Below are positions 44,066-52,803 of a DNA stretch of 64,000 nucleotides, piece after piece. Positions within the stretch are counted from its first letter, which is position 1. Every line of letters begins with the position of its first letter. The notes below the pieces were generated by a model. It ran no database searches. It was not told the origin of the DNA and saw nothing but the letters and a program-made list of their open reading frames with translations. The translations under genes were made by a program, and so were the position numbers. Source of the DNA: Leadbetterella lacunae (lineage in GTDB: Bacteria > Bacteroidota > Bacteroidia > Cytophagales > Spirosomataceae); NCBI RefSeq assembly GCF_042649125.1, contig NZ_JBHRYQ010000001.1, positions 2,790,001 through 2,854,000 on the forward strand, given 5' to 3'.

Positions 44066-44100
44066 AGAGGCTGCTTCATTTTCTGAAACAGCCTCTTTTT
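44066..44100. terminator. Bidirectional terminator between tryptophanase and the flavoprotein gene
   Basis: GAGGCTGCTTC pairs with GAAACAGCCTC (one mismatch), with T-rich sequence on the right side for the + strand and A-rich on the left for the minus strand. It fills the 49-base gap between the two convergent genes. Confidence 0.75.
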
Positions 44101-44102
44101 AT

Positions 44103-45347
44103 TTAAGCCTTCCCGGTTAATATTCTATTCCAATATAACCACGGCAACACGTATTTTTTCAAAATAAACATACTCCAACGCTCCTTTGCTTGATTAAAAG
44201 GAAAAGTCTCGGTTGGGTTGTTGTCATAATCAAACTCAGCCAAAATCAGCTTTCCGTAGCCTGTCACCAGTGGACATGAACCGTAGCCGTTATACGAGCC
44301 AGCCATTTCGTTTCCTTTTTTGAGAGCCAAAAGGTTTTCTACCAAAACGGGCACCTGCTTTCTGATGGCAGCACCTGTTTTTGCATTTGGCGTGCTGGCC
44401 ACATCGCCACACGAAAATATATTCGAATACTTGTTATGCTGAAGCGTATGCTTATTTACGTCTACCCAACCCAAATAACCGGGCGGAATATGGTCTTGGC
44501 CCAAACATGGGTTCATACCTGTGGTAGAGTCTACTACTGCCAGCGGACTTTTTTTGATAAAATCAGGAGCAGACTGCGGCGGCGTAATATGAATCATGTC
44601 GAATGTTTCAGCTACACGCTCTCCCTTTTCATTCTCAAAATACGCGATTTTATTTGCCCCATCTACTTCTACCAAGTTATGTTTCCAGTGGGTTTTAATG
44701 CCGTATCTGTCAACTACTTTTTGTAAAGCTTCGGCATATTTTTTAACTCCAAAAATCACACCTCCACCAGAGTAAAAATGTACGCCTGTTTCTTTTAAAA
44801 TACCTCTTTTCCTAAAATTATCAGCCAGTAAATACATGATTTTCTGTGGAGCTCCTCCGCATTTTATTGGCGTATTAGGAGCCGTAAACAAGGCCTTGCC
44901 CCCTGCTTTTACAAGTTTAGAAGCTTCGTATGTGTAAGGGGCGTATTGATACAAATAGTTAGTTGTAACTCCGTTTTTGCCTAACCATTCCTTTGCTCCC
45001 TTTATTTTAAACCAGTCAAGCTGAATGCCCGGGGCTACTATCAAATAATCATAGGTATATTTGGTCTGATCGGTACAACTAACTTGATTTTGCTCAGGTT
45101 CAAAAGTCTCCACACCTTTTTTGACCCAAGTCACGCCATCGGGCATTACTGAGGCCTCCGTGCGTTCAGTATCTTCAATATCGAAGGTGCCTCCTCCCAC
45201 TAACGTCCATGCAGGTTGGTAATAGTGTTTTTCGGATGGATCAAGAATTCCGATATCGAGAGAACTGTCTTTTAACAAAAGTTGCGACGCAGCCGAAAGT
45301 CCTGCGTTTCCGCCACCAACTATTAAGATTTGAAAGTGAGTCTTCAT
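44103..45347 (-). CDS. FAD-dependent oxidoreductase, sulfide:quinone oxidoreductase-like
   Basis: The 414-residue protein starts with the FAD dinucleotide fold (ILIVGGGNAGLSAASQLL, 8-25) and has the SQR-type segment PNTPIKCGGAPQKIMYL (about 153-169) with the conserved cysteine, a second NAD-fold-like part, and the GDVASTPNAKTGAA motif (about 318-331). Members oxidise sulfide to polysulfide or sulfur and reduce quinone at the membrane surface. The C-terminus is aromatic (KKYVLPWLYWNRIL), fitting membrane contact. A coupled sulfur gene is not adjacent. Confidence 0.87.
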   Translation of the reverse strand: MKTHFQILIVGGGNAGLSAASQLLLKDSSLDIGILDPSEKHYYQPAWTLVGGGTFDIEDTERTEASVMPDGVTWVKKGVETFEPEQNQVSCTDQTKYTYDYLIVAPGIQLDWFKIKGAKEWLGKNGVTTNYLYQYAPYTYEASKLVKAGGKALFTAPNTPIKCGGAPQKIMYLLADNFRKRGILKETGVHFYSGGGVIFGVKKYAEALQKVVDRYGIKTHWKHNLVEVDGANKIAYFENEKGERVAETFDMIHITPPQSAPDFIKKSPLAVVDSTTGMNPCLGQDHIPPGYLGWVDVNKHTLQHNKYSNIFSCGDVASTPNAKTGAAIRKQVPVLVENLLALKKGNEMAGSYNGYGSCPLVTGYGKLILAEFDYDNNPTETFPFNQAKERWSMFILKKYVLPWLYWNRILTGKA

Positions 45348-45461
45348 TTATAATAGGTTTAAAATTTTATATTTAAACACAATATTATACAATTTCAAGC
45401 TCCTTATTTGTGAGATATGTTACAAAGCAACTCAATCACTCTCCACCTTAAATACAAATAC

Positions 45462-45998
45462 TTAGGTCAATGTTTGGAACCCATCTAAGCTAACTTGGTT
45501 TTTCTCATTCCAGTATTCTTGTATACCCTCCTCCCCTTTTTTATCGGCCCAGTCTGTCAAAATATCACGCTGAGCTTTAAAATCCATTAAGGGTACTGCA
45601 AAACCACACGAAGACTGCACCAAGTTAATGTCCATTTCTATGATTTGGCGTGCCCCTGGCGTATTTGCAAATATCTCTTTTAGTCTTACAAATTCCTCAT
45701 CTCTTGGATGGTAAATTTTAGCTTTCCCATATAACCTCAAAATAAGCGGAGCCCCCTCAAAAGCACAAAAAAGTATTGTCATCCTCGGGTTTTTAATCAA
45801 ATGTGCAGCAGTTTCGTTGCCACTTCCGGTCAGATTAAGCCACGCGATTTTGCTATCAGAAATAACCCGAAATGTATCAATTCCTTTTGGAGAGACGTTT
45901 ACACTACCTTCAGCTGTAGCTGTGCCCACAAAAAATAGTGGTTGTTTTTTTATAAATGAAATCAAGTCATCATTTAGTTTATCTAATTTCTTACCCAT
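45462..45998 (-). CDS. Pyridoxamine 5'-phosphate oxidase-like (flavin-binding) protein
   Basis: The 178 residues fit the split-barrel PNPOx-like group: FVGTATAEGSVNVSPKG (24-40) is the typical first strand pair, IAWLNLTGSGNETAAHLIKN the flavin-phosphate region, and MTILFCAFEGAPLILRLYGKA the following strands. Such proteins bind FMN or F420 or act on nitrogenous substrates; the exact reaction is unknown. It lies upstream of the SQR-like gene on the same strand with a 114-base gap. Confidence 0.82.
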   Translation of the reverse strand: MGKKLDKLNDDLISFIKKQPLFFVGTATAEGSVNVSPKGIDTFRVISDSKIAWLNLTGSGNETAAHLIKNPRMTILFCAFEGAPLILRLYGKAKIYHPRDEEFVRLKEIFANTPGARQIIEMDINLVQSSCGFAVPLMDFKAQRDILTDWADKKGEEGIQEYWNEKNQVSLDGFQTLT

Positions 45999-46277
45999 TA
46001 TTCTTTTTTTTAAACCTGAACCTTAATTAATTACGATACTCAATCTTTCCTAAAATTAGATTTTTTAAAATTGTGAGCACAGGGTTTGTATTGTTTTTAT
46101 TCCAAATAATCTACAGGCAGCTAGAAAAAATGCTTTAAAACATAATTTTTAAATATCCTCTTTCAATATTGACTACTACTATTAGGAGCGAGCAACTTAG
46201 AAGTACATGTTTTTAATAATTACCATCACTTATTGAGTCAAAAAATACCGTAAATTACATATCTAAGTTGCATCTTA

Positions 46278-46361
46278 GCAAGAGGGATAGAGCCGGCACC
46301 CCGGAGCTGGCGAAGCCGCGAGGAGTATAGGCGAAAGCCCGGGCCGATAGGCCTTGCCCAA
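46278..46361 (+). ncRNA. Candidate structured RNA
   Basis: The 84-base GC-rich island in an AT-rich gap folds as consecutive hairpins: AGCCGGC-ACCCCGGA-GCTGGC (with a G-U pair), GGC-GAAA-GCC (a GNRA tetraloop) and GGCC-GATA-GGCC. The G-U pair and the GNRA loop favour the + strand. I recall similar sequences elsewhere in Bacteroidota but cannot name the family. The remaining part of 45999-46518 shows no gene. Confidence 0.5.
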
Positions 46362-46474
46362 AATATATATCGAGAAATCTATAGAAAAAATGCAATTCTG
46401 CGTGCTAAAACCCAAAAAAATACGTTTGGCTCAACTGATTCTAGTTTTTTGTGGGATTATAGCGATTTGAGCGG

Positions 46475-46502
46475 TTTGGTATTGGCTATTTTATTAGATT
46501 TG
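46475..46502 (+). promoter_or_regulatory. Bacteroidota-type promoter of the GH3-family gene
   Basis: TTTG at 46475-46478 and TAGATTTG at 46495-46502 match the two consensus elements with a 16-base spacer. The -7 element ends 16 bases before the ATG, so the 5' leader would be about ten bases and would exclude the RNA candidate upstream. Confidence 0.6.
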
Positions 46503-46518
46503 CAGTAAATAGTACAGT

Positions 46519-48009
46519 ATGGGAATAAAATCGTTTTTGAGTAAACCGCTTGCGGCGTATTTCGCTAATCAGACCAAAAAATGGCTTAAGGATCCGGTTG
46601 GCCGTCAGGAGGCTTGGATGCATAAGTTGGTCAAAACTGCCGAAAACACGGCTTTTGGGAAAGACCATGGCTTTGCGAATATCAAAAACTACGAGGACTA
46701 TAAACGTGCGGTGCCGGTTAGAGACTACGAGGACCTAAAACCGTATGTGGAGCGTATGGTGAAGGGCGAGCCGGATGTACTTTGGGTTAAAAAACCGCTT
46801 TATTTGGCCAAAACTTCGGGCACCACTTCGGGTGTTAAATACATTCCGATTTCGAAAGATTCTATTCATAACCACATAAATGCGGCGAGAAACGCCATAT
46901 TGGCCTATGTGCACGAAACGGGCAAATCTGATTTTCTTGACAAAAAATTAATTTTCTTGTCTGGTAGTCCTGAATTAGATAAAAAAGCGGGCATATTGAC
47001 GGGTAGACTTTCGGGTATTTCGAACCACCACGTGCCGGCGTATTTGCGTAAAAATCAGGTGCCGAGCTATGAAACCAACTGCATAGAAGATTGGGAAACC
47101 AAACTTGACAAAATAATAGATGAAACCATAGATGAGCCGATGTCTTTGATTTCGGGGATTCCGCCGTGGGTACAGATGTATTTTGATAAAATAGAGGCCC
47201 GAACTGGCAAAAAAATAAAAGATGTTTTTCCTGATTTTGACTTGTTTATTTACGGGGGCGTAAACTTTGAGCCATACAAAGCCAAGTTGTTTGAGTCTAT
47301 CGGAAAAAAAGTGGACAGCATAGAGCTCTACCCAGCTTCAGAAGGATTTATAGCTTACCAAGACTCCCAAAAGGAGGAAGGAATGCTGCTTTTACTCGAC
47401 GCGGGAATATTTTTTGAGTTTATCCCAGCCGATGAGTATTTTGACGAAAACCCCACCCGACTACACATTGGTCAGGTAGAAATGGGCAAAAACTACGCTT
47501 TGATAATCAACAGCAATGCGGGCCTTTGGGGCTACTCGATTGGCGACACCATAAAGTTTGTGTCATTGGCACCACACCGAATAGTGGTGAGCGGCCGTAT
47601 CAAGCATTTTATATCGGCTTTTGGCGAACACGTGATAGGCGAAGAAGTAGAAAAAGCAATGAAACATACCTTGGCGAAACACCAAGAAGTAGAAATAGTG
47701 GAGTTTACAGTAGCTCCGATGGTAACTCCAGAAACCGGGCTCCCCTACCACGAATGGCTAGTTGAGTTTGCGAACCCTCCATTTAATTTAGAAGAGTTTT
47801 CGAAAGACCTCGACGAGGAAATGGTTAAGCTAAATGTATATTACGAAGACCTGATAGTGGGCAATATTTTGCGACCATTGGTGGTGAATCCATTAGCACC
47901 GCATGCGTTTATAGATTACATGAAATCGATAGGCAAATTGGGCGGCCAAAACAAAGTACCGAGGCTATCAAACGACCGCCAAATAGCGGATAAACTGGCG
48001 AGCCTCTAA
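46519..48009 (+). CDS. GH3-family acyl-adenylate-forming ligase
   Basis: The 496-residue protein matches the GH3 auxin-responsive family found in plants and many Bacteroidota. The adenylate-forming P-loop AKTSGTTSGVKYIP (about 95-108) is clear, followed by FIYGGVNFEPYKAKLFESIG, YPASEGFIAYQ (about 274-284) and LWGYSIGDTIKF (about 336-347). Plant members join amino acids to jasmonate or indole-acetate; the bacterial substrate is unknown. The gene is monocistronic by its flanks. Confidence 0.92.
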   Translation: MGIKSFLSKPLAAYFANQTKKWLKDPVGRQEAWMHKLVKTAENTAFGKDHGFANIKNYEDYKRAVPVRDYEDLKPYVERMVKGEPDVLWVKKPLYLAKTSGTTSGVKYIPISKDSIHNHINAARNAILAYVHETGKSDFLDKKLIFLSGSPELDKKAGILTGRLSGISNHHVPAYLRKNQVPSYETNCIEDWETKLDKIIDETIDEPMSLISGIPPWVQMYFDKIEARTGKKIKDVFPDFDLFIYGGVNFEPYKAKLFESIGKKVDSIELYPASEGFIAYQDSQKEEGMLLLLDAGIFFEFIPADEYFDENPTRLHIGQVEMGKNYALIINSNAGLWGYSIGDTIKFVSLAPHRIVVSGRIKHFISAFGEHVIGEEVEKAMKHTLAKHQEVEIVEFTVAPMVTPETGLPYHEWLVEFANPPFNLEEFSKDLDEEMVKLNVYYEDLIVGNILRPLVVNPLAPHAFIDYMKSIGKLGGQNKVPRLSNDRQIADKLASL

Positions 48010-48043
48010 AGTGCTTTTCTGAATAGAAACCAAAAAAGCACTT
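48009..48043. terminator. Hairpin between convergent GH3 and dehydrogenase genes
   Basis: AAGTGCTTTT and AAAAGCACTT form a ten-base stem around a 15-base loop, starting at the GH3 stop codon. There is no strong T-run beyond the stem, so terminator activity is likely but not certain. Confidence 0.5.
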
Positions 48044-48057
48044 CGAATAGCTTAGCC

Positions 48058-49035
48058 TTATAGTTTTAACAAAACCTTACCTGCAGACATCTGCGAGGCG
48101 TACTGCTTTAGGCCTTCTGTAATATTTTCAAGATTGATTTCGCTCTGAATCTGGGTTTCAAAGCCACTTTTTAGCATCTTTTGAACTTGTTTTACGTCAG
48201 ACAATATCTGCCAGATTGATTTCTTCTGGGCTTCTTTGCTTAGCCAATACCCTTCTATGGTGTTTTGGTTAAACAAAATCAGTTGCGGCTCAAATGCCGC
48301 CGGAGTGCGGTCCAGCCGGCCGTAAGTAACCATGTGCGAGTTTTCGGGCAAAGCACTCAATACCTGATAGGGTACTGAACCTCCACCTACGGCATCAAAA
48401 AATATGGCTTTTTTATAAGCCTTCGCGAAGTCCTTCACTTCCTTTAAGTATTCTGTAGATTCACTAGAAATCACGCTTTTATATCCAGAATTAGCGAGTG
48501 CATTTTTCCCTTTATCTGATCGTACAATTCCCAAAACTGGGATATTGGCCAATTTTGCAAAGTATAGCAACATTTGCCCAAGGGCACTTCCTGCTGCCGA
48601 AAACACGATTAAGTCGGCTCCGTGTTGTTTTGCTTTTTTAGAAAATGCCAAGGCCGTAAGCGGATTAACAAACAACATGGCACCTTGGTCTAAACCTACC
48701 TGCGGGCTCAAGTCTACACACTTGGTGGCCTCTGTTACCATGTATTCAGCCCACGTACCATTTCCGGTTGTTGGAGCCGAGCACGCTACATTTTTGCCCT
48801 TTAGTCTGTTGGCCATAAAACCTCCGCCAGAGGCCTCTACCACGCCACTACCCTCTAAACCCGGCACTATCGGAAAGCCTTTTTTAAGGCCATACTCGCC
48901 TGTGAGAAAGGCAAGGTCAGATGGATTTATAGGCGAATACGCCATTTTGATTAACACTTGACCTTTTTGAGGTATTGGTTTTGGAACTTCTGATACTTCC
49001 CAAGTATTGGGTCCGGTAAGAACTACTGCTTTCAT
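48058..49035 (-). CDS. Zinc-independent quinone oxidoreductase/MDR-family dehydrogenase
   Basis: The start at MKAVVL (49035) matches the family and avoids a ten-residue upstream extension. The 325-residue protein has the GroES-like half (GQVLIKMAYSPINPSDLAFL) and a Rossmann half (VFSAAGSALGQMLLYFAKL, about 147-165, with an AAGSALGQ NADPH loop). The structural and catalytic zinc ligands are not evident, so it belongs with the quinone oxidoreductase-like MDR group. The substrate is unknown. Confidence 0.87.
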   Translation of the reverse strand: MKAVVLTGPNTWEVSEVPKPIPQKGQVLIKMAYSPINPSDLAFLTGEYGLKKGFPIVPGLEGSGVVEASGGGFMANRLKGKNVACSAPTTGNGTWAEYMVTEATKCVDLSPQVGLDQGAMLFVNPLTALAFSKKAKQHGADLIVFSAAGSALGQMLLYFAKLANIPVLGIVRSDKGKNALANSGYKSVISSESTEYLKEVKDFAKAYKKAIFFDAVGGGSVPYQVLSALPENSHMVTYGRLDRTPAAFEPQLILFNQNTIEGYWLSKEAQKKSIWQILSDVKQVQKMLKSGFETQIQSEINLENITEGLKQYASQMSAGKVLLKL

Positions 49036-49248
49036 ATTGGTAATTGTTAAACCCGTTTTATGCATTAGGACTTCGTTATTAGAGCTTAAATTGCAATAAA
49101 TCAGACACTTAAATTTAATTAGGATAGCCCTTCGGCTACTCTCAGGGTAAACTGCTATGGTAATTAAATTTAAGAGAGTTTACGTGCTGATTTTCAGCAA
49201 TTTAAGGTCGTAATAGATTCCTTAATGCATAAACCGGGTTAAAATGCA

Positions 49249-49273
49249 AAAAAGGCCTCAAATTGAGGCCTTT
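49249..49273 (-). terminator. Intrinsic terminator of the 49298 gene
   Basis: On the minus strand, AAAGGCCTCAATTTGAGGCCTTT is a near-perfect hairpin followed by more T residues, 25 bases past the stop codon. Confidence 0.85.
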
Positions 49274-49297
49274 GCTTATATTTAGGTCTTCTATAGA

Positions 49298-49996
49298 TTA
49301 TTTTACTTCAAAAATAGAATCTGCTAGGTTTTGGTTCATTTTGATAGTTTTCACTGTCAATTCCATCGCCATAACGCCCATGTCTTGCTTAAGAGTGTGA
49401 GGAAACATGATATCACCCACTTTTTTGTAATCTTTATAGTCAATCGTGATAGTGGTAGCTCCCATTGGAGTTTCCATTTCGTTAATTTGACGTATTTTTA
49501 AGCCTGAATCAATGCTATAATATTCTTTGGCTTCGCCCACTGCGTTTTGAATCGTAAGTACGTTGCAGTTTTGTCCGTCAATAACCTCAGTGCCTTCAAA
49601 GGTAAGTTTTTCTAGGTCTTTCAAGTATTCTATTTCGCCGATGATGCTACTTTGAGCCTCTAACTGCTTAGTAGCTTCTCCTTCAAGCACTTGCTCATTT
49701 CCCATAGAAGATGACAAGCCTTTGGTGCCGTCAAAAACCATTTTCTGAACTTCGCCCATGCCGCTTACATTTACACTTGTAAACAATTTGTTCGGCAGTT
49801 TTTTCTGTACCACCATGCTCATATCTTGGCCTTGCACGCTACCTTCTACCTCCATATAAAAATCTTTGATACCCGCTACAGCAGTTTGACCACCGATAGC
49901 CGTGATATATTTTTCTATGACAGACTTAGGCGTAACTTCTTGAGCACTTACAGCCACAGAAAACAGGAACAAAACCGGGAAAATTATTTTTTTCAT
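49298..49996 (-). CDS. Secreted LolA-like outer-membrane lipoprotein-sorting fold protein
   Basis: The 232 residues start with a signal peptide ending VSAQ (residue 18). The mature part has the open beta-barrel pattern of LolA/LolB-like proteins found beside zinc proteases in Bacteroidota: VIEKYITAIGGQTAV, FYMEVEGSVQGQDMSM, KMVFDGTKGL, KEYYSIDSGLKIRQI and ITIDYKDYKKVGDIMFPH. A lipid- or lipoprotein-handling role in the periplasm is only inferred from the fold. It has its own terminator. Confidence 0.72.
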   Translation of the reverse strand: MKKIIFPVLFLFSVAVSAQEVTPKSVIEKYITAIGGQTAVAGIKDFYMEVEGSVQGQDMSMVVQKKLPNKLFTSVNVSGMGEVQKMVFDGTKGLSSSMGNEQVLEGEATKQLEAQSSIIGEIEYLKDLEKLTFEGTEVIDGQNCNVLTIQNAVGEAKEYYSIDSGLKIRQINEMETPMGATTITIDYKDYKKVGDIMFPHTLKQDMGVMAMELTVKTIKMNQNLADSIFEVK

Positions 49997-50112
49997 TGTT
50001 GTTTTTTTTTATTTTTTACAAAAGCAAATCACGTTACTTTTCTTATTCTCTCCAAATATATTTTCTAAATCCCATATTTTCAGTGTTAAATGGCTTAAAA
50101 ACCATTTAAACC

Positions 50113-50144
50113 AAAAAAGCACCACGGCCTTACGACCATGGTGC
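50113..50144 (-). terminator. Intrinsic terminator of the sigma/anti-sigma operon
   Basis: On the minus strand, GCACCATGG pairs with CCGTGGTGC (one U-G), followed by a T-run, 22 bases after the anti-sigma stop codon. Confidence 0.85.
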
Positions 50145-50165
50145 TGGGGTTTTTACTGATTACCT

Positions 50166-50969
50166 CTAAACATTTCCGAGCACATACATCTCCTCCAACG
50201 TAGGTGACGGACTTCCCCCTTGCTTTTCGAGTGTGATGGCAAATGCCGCCACATTCCCTTTTGCTGTCTTCATAGAAATTACTTTCTCTCTAAAGTCGTT
50301 ATCGAGCATTCCCATGTCTACCGGCACACCGTCTACGATAGTCCATAGTTGGTATTGCTTGCCGGTGGGGGCTGCGGGTAAGTTTTGAACCAAGAGCTTT
50401 ACCTCGCTTGTATTTTTATTCCAAAAAACGGTCACTTCACTTTCGGGCGATTTCTCCACGCCTTTCATTACGACCTTTTGGTTATTATTGTCAGTAAATA
50501 AAGCCAATAGTCCTTCTGACTTTTGGTTTTGTTCGGCCACAGTTTCCATTTGCCCTTTCAATTGAGCCATTTCGTTTTTGAGGCTATTGTTTTGGTTCCA
50601 AGACCAAGCAAACATAGCTCCTAACAGTAGCGAGGCTGCAATAGAAAGTTTAGGCCAAAGTGGCAAAGTTTCGCGTTTGGGTGCTGCGTCTAAAGTCGGT
50701 TCGTCGGCTATAGCTTGCACCTCTTGTTCGGTTTCTTCATCATCTGCAAAAGTCATTTGAGCAAAGATTTTATCTTTCAAATGCTTCGGCGGTGCTTTAT
50801 CGTAAGTGGTTACGTAGGTATCCATGGTGTCTTGTAGAGCGGTAAGTTCGGCTTTAACTTCAGGGTATATTTTTGATATACACTCCACCTCTTGGCGTTC
50901 TTGTGGGCTCACAGAGCCTAGCACATATGCTTCGAGTATGCCGGATGATATATATTCTGTAGTGTTCAT
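50166..50969 (-). CDS. Anti-sigma factor, RskA-type
   Basis: The 267-residue protein has a cytoplasmic N-terminal part (YISSGILEAYVLGSVSPQER, about 5-24) for sigma binding, one membrane helix (about 103-121, LSIAASLLLGAMFAWSW), a coiled linker and an RskA-type C-terminal domain (TVFWNKNTSEVKLLVQNLPA, GKQYQLWTIVDGVPVDMGML, FAITLEKQGGSPSPTLEEMY). There is no zinc-binding HxxxCxxC motif. Its start overlaps the sigma gene by four bases (ATGA), so the two are translationally coupled. Confidence 0.92.
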   Translation of the reverse strand: MNTTEYISSGILEAYVLGSVSPQERQEVECISKIYPEVKAELTALQDTMDTYVTTYDKAPPKHLKDKIFAQMTFADDEETEQEVQAIADEPTLDAAPKRETLPLWPKLSIAASLLLGAMFAWSWNQNNSLKNEMAQLKGQMETVAEQNQKSEGLLALFTDNNNQKVVMKGVEKSPESEVTVFWNKNTSEVKLLVQNLPAAPTGKQYQLWTIVDGVPVDMGMLDNDFREKVISMKTAKGNVAAFAITLEKQGGSPSPTLEEMYVLGNV

Positions 50970-51508
50970 ATGTTAAAGAATGTTTTTAGGTCTTGAAGAG
51001 CTGTTCTGATTCTGGATTTGGCAGTACCCAAGGGTATTTTTAAAATCTCCGCCGCTTCTTCTTGCGTGTACCCTTGTAAGTATACCAGATCTACCAACAC
51101 TTTTCGTTCTGGTTTTAGTTTCTCCAGCAAACCTCTCAAATCTATGAGGTTTGTTTGAGGTTGAAAATTAGATATTTTATCAACCTGACCTACTGCTTGA
51201 TCAATATCATCAAACCAAACATTTTTTTCTTTTCTCAATTGGTCAATCGATGCGTTTCGGGCTATGTTTACCATCCAGGTAAACAGTCTGCCTTTAGATG
51301 GATCATAATCGCCAATTTTTTTCCAGATTTTCAAGAATACATCTTGCATAACATCCTCTGCTTTTTCCTCATTTTTGAGAACTTTACAAATAACTCCGAA
51401 TATCGAAGCCGAATAATTGTCGTACAAGTATTCGAATGCTTGTTTACTGTTTTTTTTTAGCGACGTCACCAGTTCTTCTTCCGAGTACTTTGTTTTTAGT
51501 GTTGTCAA
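50966..51508 (-). CDS. ECF RNA polymerase sigma factor
   Basis: The 180-residue protein has region 2 (FEYLYDNYSASIFGVICKV, then DVMQDVFLKIWKKIGDYD, about 50-70) and region 4 (about 120-175: LEKLKPERKVLVDLVYLQGY, TQEEAAEILKIPLGTAKSR). The anti-sigma gene follows with a four-base overlap. The fasciclin gene lies 150 bases upstream on the same strand and is a possible target, as ECF factors often control neighbours. Confidence 0.94.
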   Translation of the reverse strand: MTTLKTKYSEEELVTSLKKNSKQAFEYLYDNYSASIFGVICKVLKNEEKAEDVMQDVFLKIWKKIGDYDPSKGRLFTWMVNIARNASIDQLRKEKNVWFDDIDQAVGQVDKISNFQPQTNLIDLRGLLEKLKPERKVLVDLVYLQGYTQEEAAEILKIPLGTAKSRIRTALQDLKTFFNI

Positions 51509-51658
51509 AATTTTAATATTTAGAGGTTTTTAAAAGAAATATCAATAAAATACCTTGCGTTAAAGATACTAATCTAAAAGAGCAAGTAAATGTTTTGGAG
51601 GAAAACATTTTAAAATTTTCGGAGAACCCTAGAGCCCTCCGAAATATAGTAGGCTAAC

Positions 51659-52219
51659 TTATTTTGGTAACAATACCGTGTCTATGCTGTGTATCACACC
51701 GTTTGATTGGTACACATCGTAGGTAGAGATATTGGCAATACCACCTTTTTCGTCTTCAATGATGACATTCATGGCACCATTCATTTTAGCAGTAAGGGTA
51801 TGACCCGAAAGCGTTTTCAACTTGGCTGTTCCTTTACCTTTAGTTATTAACTTCATCAGCTCTTTGGCATCGTATTTCCCAGCTACCACGTGATAAGTCA
51901 AAATGCCGGCTAAAGTACTTTTGTTTTCTGGTTTAAGTAGGGTAGTTACTGTTCCTGCTGGCAATTTATCGAATGCCGTATTTACCGGTGCAAAAACCGT
52001 AAACGGACCTGCTCCCATTAAAGGCTCTACTAAATCTGCTGCTTTTACGGCTGCTACAAGTGTGGTGTGGTCTTTAGAGTTAACTGCATTTTCTACAATA
52101 TTTTTCTTTGGATACATCGCTTCTCCGCCTACCATTACGGTTCCCGTTTGGGCAAAAGTTGTAAAAGATGCGGCCGTAAGTCCTAATACTAATCCGAGTG
52201 TTTTGATTGTGATTTTCAT
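51659..52219 (-). CDS. Secreted fasciclin (FAS1) domain protein
   Basis: The 186 residues begin with a signal peptide ending TFAQ (about 24). The FAS1 domain follows with its usual blocks: NIVENAVNSKDHTTLVAAVK, GPFTVFAPVNTAFDKLPAG (about 78-96), GILTYHVVAGKYDA and NGVIHSIDTVLLPK at the end. FAS1 proteins are surface-adhesion or stress-linked proteins. Its position upstream of the ECF/RskA genes, same strand, suggests linked regulation. Confidence 0.92.
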   Translation of the reverse strand: MKITIKTLGLVLGLTAASFTTFAQTGTVMVGGEAMYPKKNIVENAVNSKDHTTLVAAVKAADLVEPLMGAGPFTVFAPVNTAFDKLPAGTVTTLLKPENKSTLAGILTYHVVAGKYDAKELMKLITKGKGTAKLKTLSGHTLTAKMNGAMNVIIEDEKGGIANISTYDVYQSNGVIHSIDTVLLPK

Positions 52220-52332
52220 TTTGTTTTTGTTTTAAATTTCTAATGTACCATTTACGCCTATAGATTTTTTTTGGATCATTTAAATCAAACATTTTTTTAT
52301 AAATCGAGTTTTTATCTAAAAATCAAATCAAA

Positions 52333-52803
52333 ATGGCAAAAGCAAGTATAACTGTAATAGAAGCACTTAGAACTACCGCTCAAAACCTAGAAAATAACCC
52401 TAACTATATGTGGGGGCACATGGGGGCCTGCAACTGCGGACATTTGGCACAAGTGGTTACAAAAAGAACCAAGGCCGAAATACACGCCATAGCTATGCAA
52501 GGCAGCGGTGACTGGAATGAGCAGGTAAACCACTATTGTGGCGAAACCAAAATGCCACTTGACCTTATTATATTCGAATTGATGAGTTTTGGTTTTTCGA
52601 GCGAAGACCTCAAGAACCTAGAAAAGCTATCAGATGGCGAAGTTTTGAATAAAATAGGAAGCAAAAAATTTGATTTAAAACACAATCGTAAAGAAGATGT
52701 GGTCGTTTATTTGAAAGCATGGGCAAATCATTTGGAAGAAATTCTTCTAAATGAGGTAAAAATACCGAACTTTGCCTTTGATCAAATACCCGAATATGCT
52801 TAA
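52333..52803 (+). CDS. Conserved hypothetical protein with Cys/His-rich segment
   Basis: The 156-residue soluble protein has a segment MWGHMGACNCGHLAQVVTK (about 24-42) with two close cysteines and two histidines and a later HYCG (about 71-74), which could bind a metal; this is inference. I recognise no named family, although it resembles proteins seen in several Bacteroidota. The next gene's start lies inside its 3' end (eight-base overlap), so the two are coupled. Confidence 0.65.
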   Translation: MAKASITVIEALRTTAQNLENNPNYMWGHMGACNCGHLAQVVTKRTKAEIHAIAMQGSGDWNEQVNHYCGETKMPLDLIIFELMSFGFSSEDLKNLEKLSDGEVLNKIGSKKFDLKHNRKEDVVVYLKAWANHLEEILLNEVKIPNFAFDQIPEYA

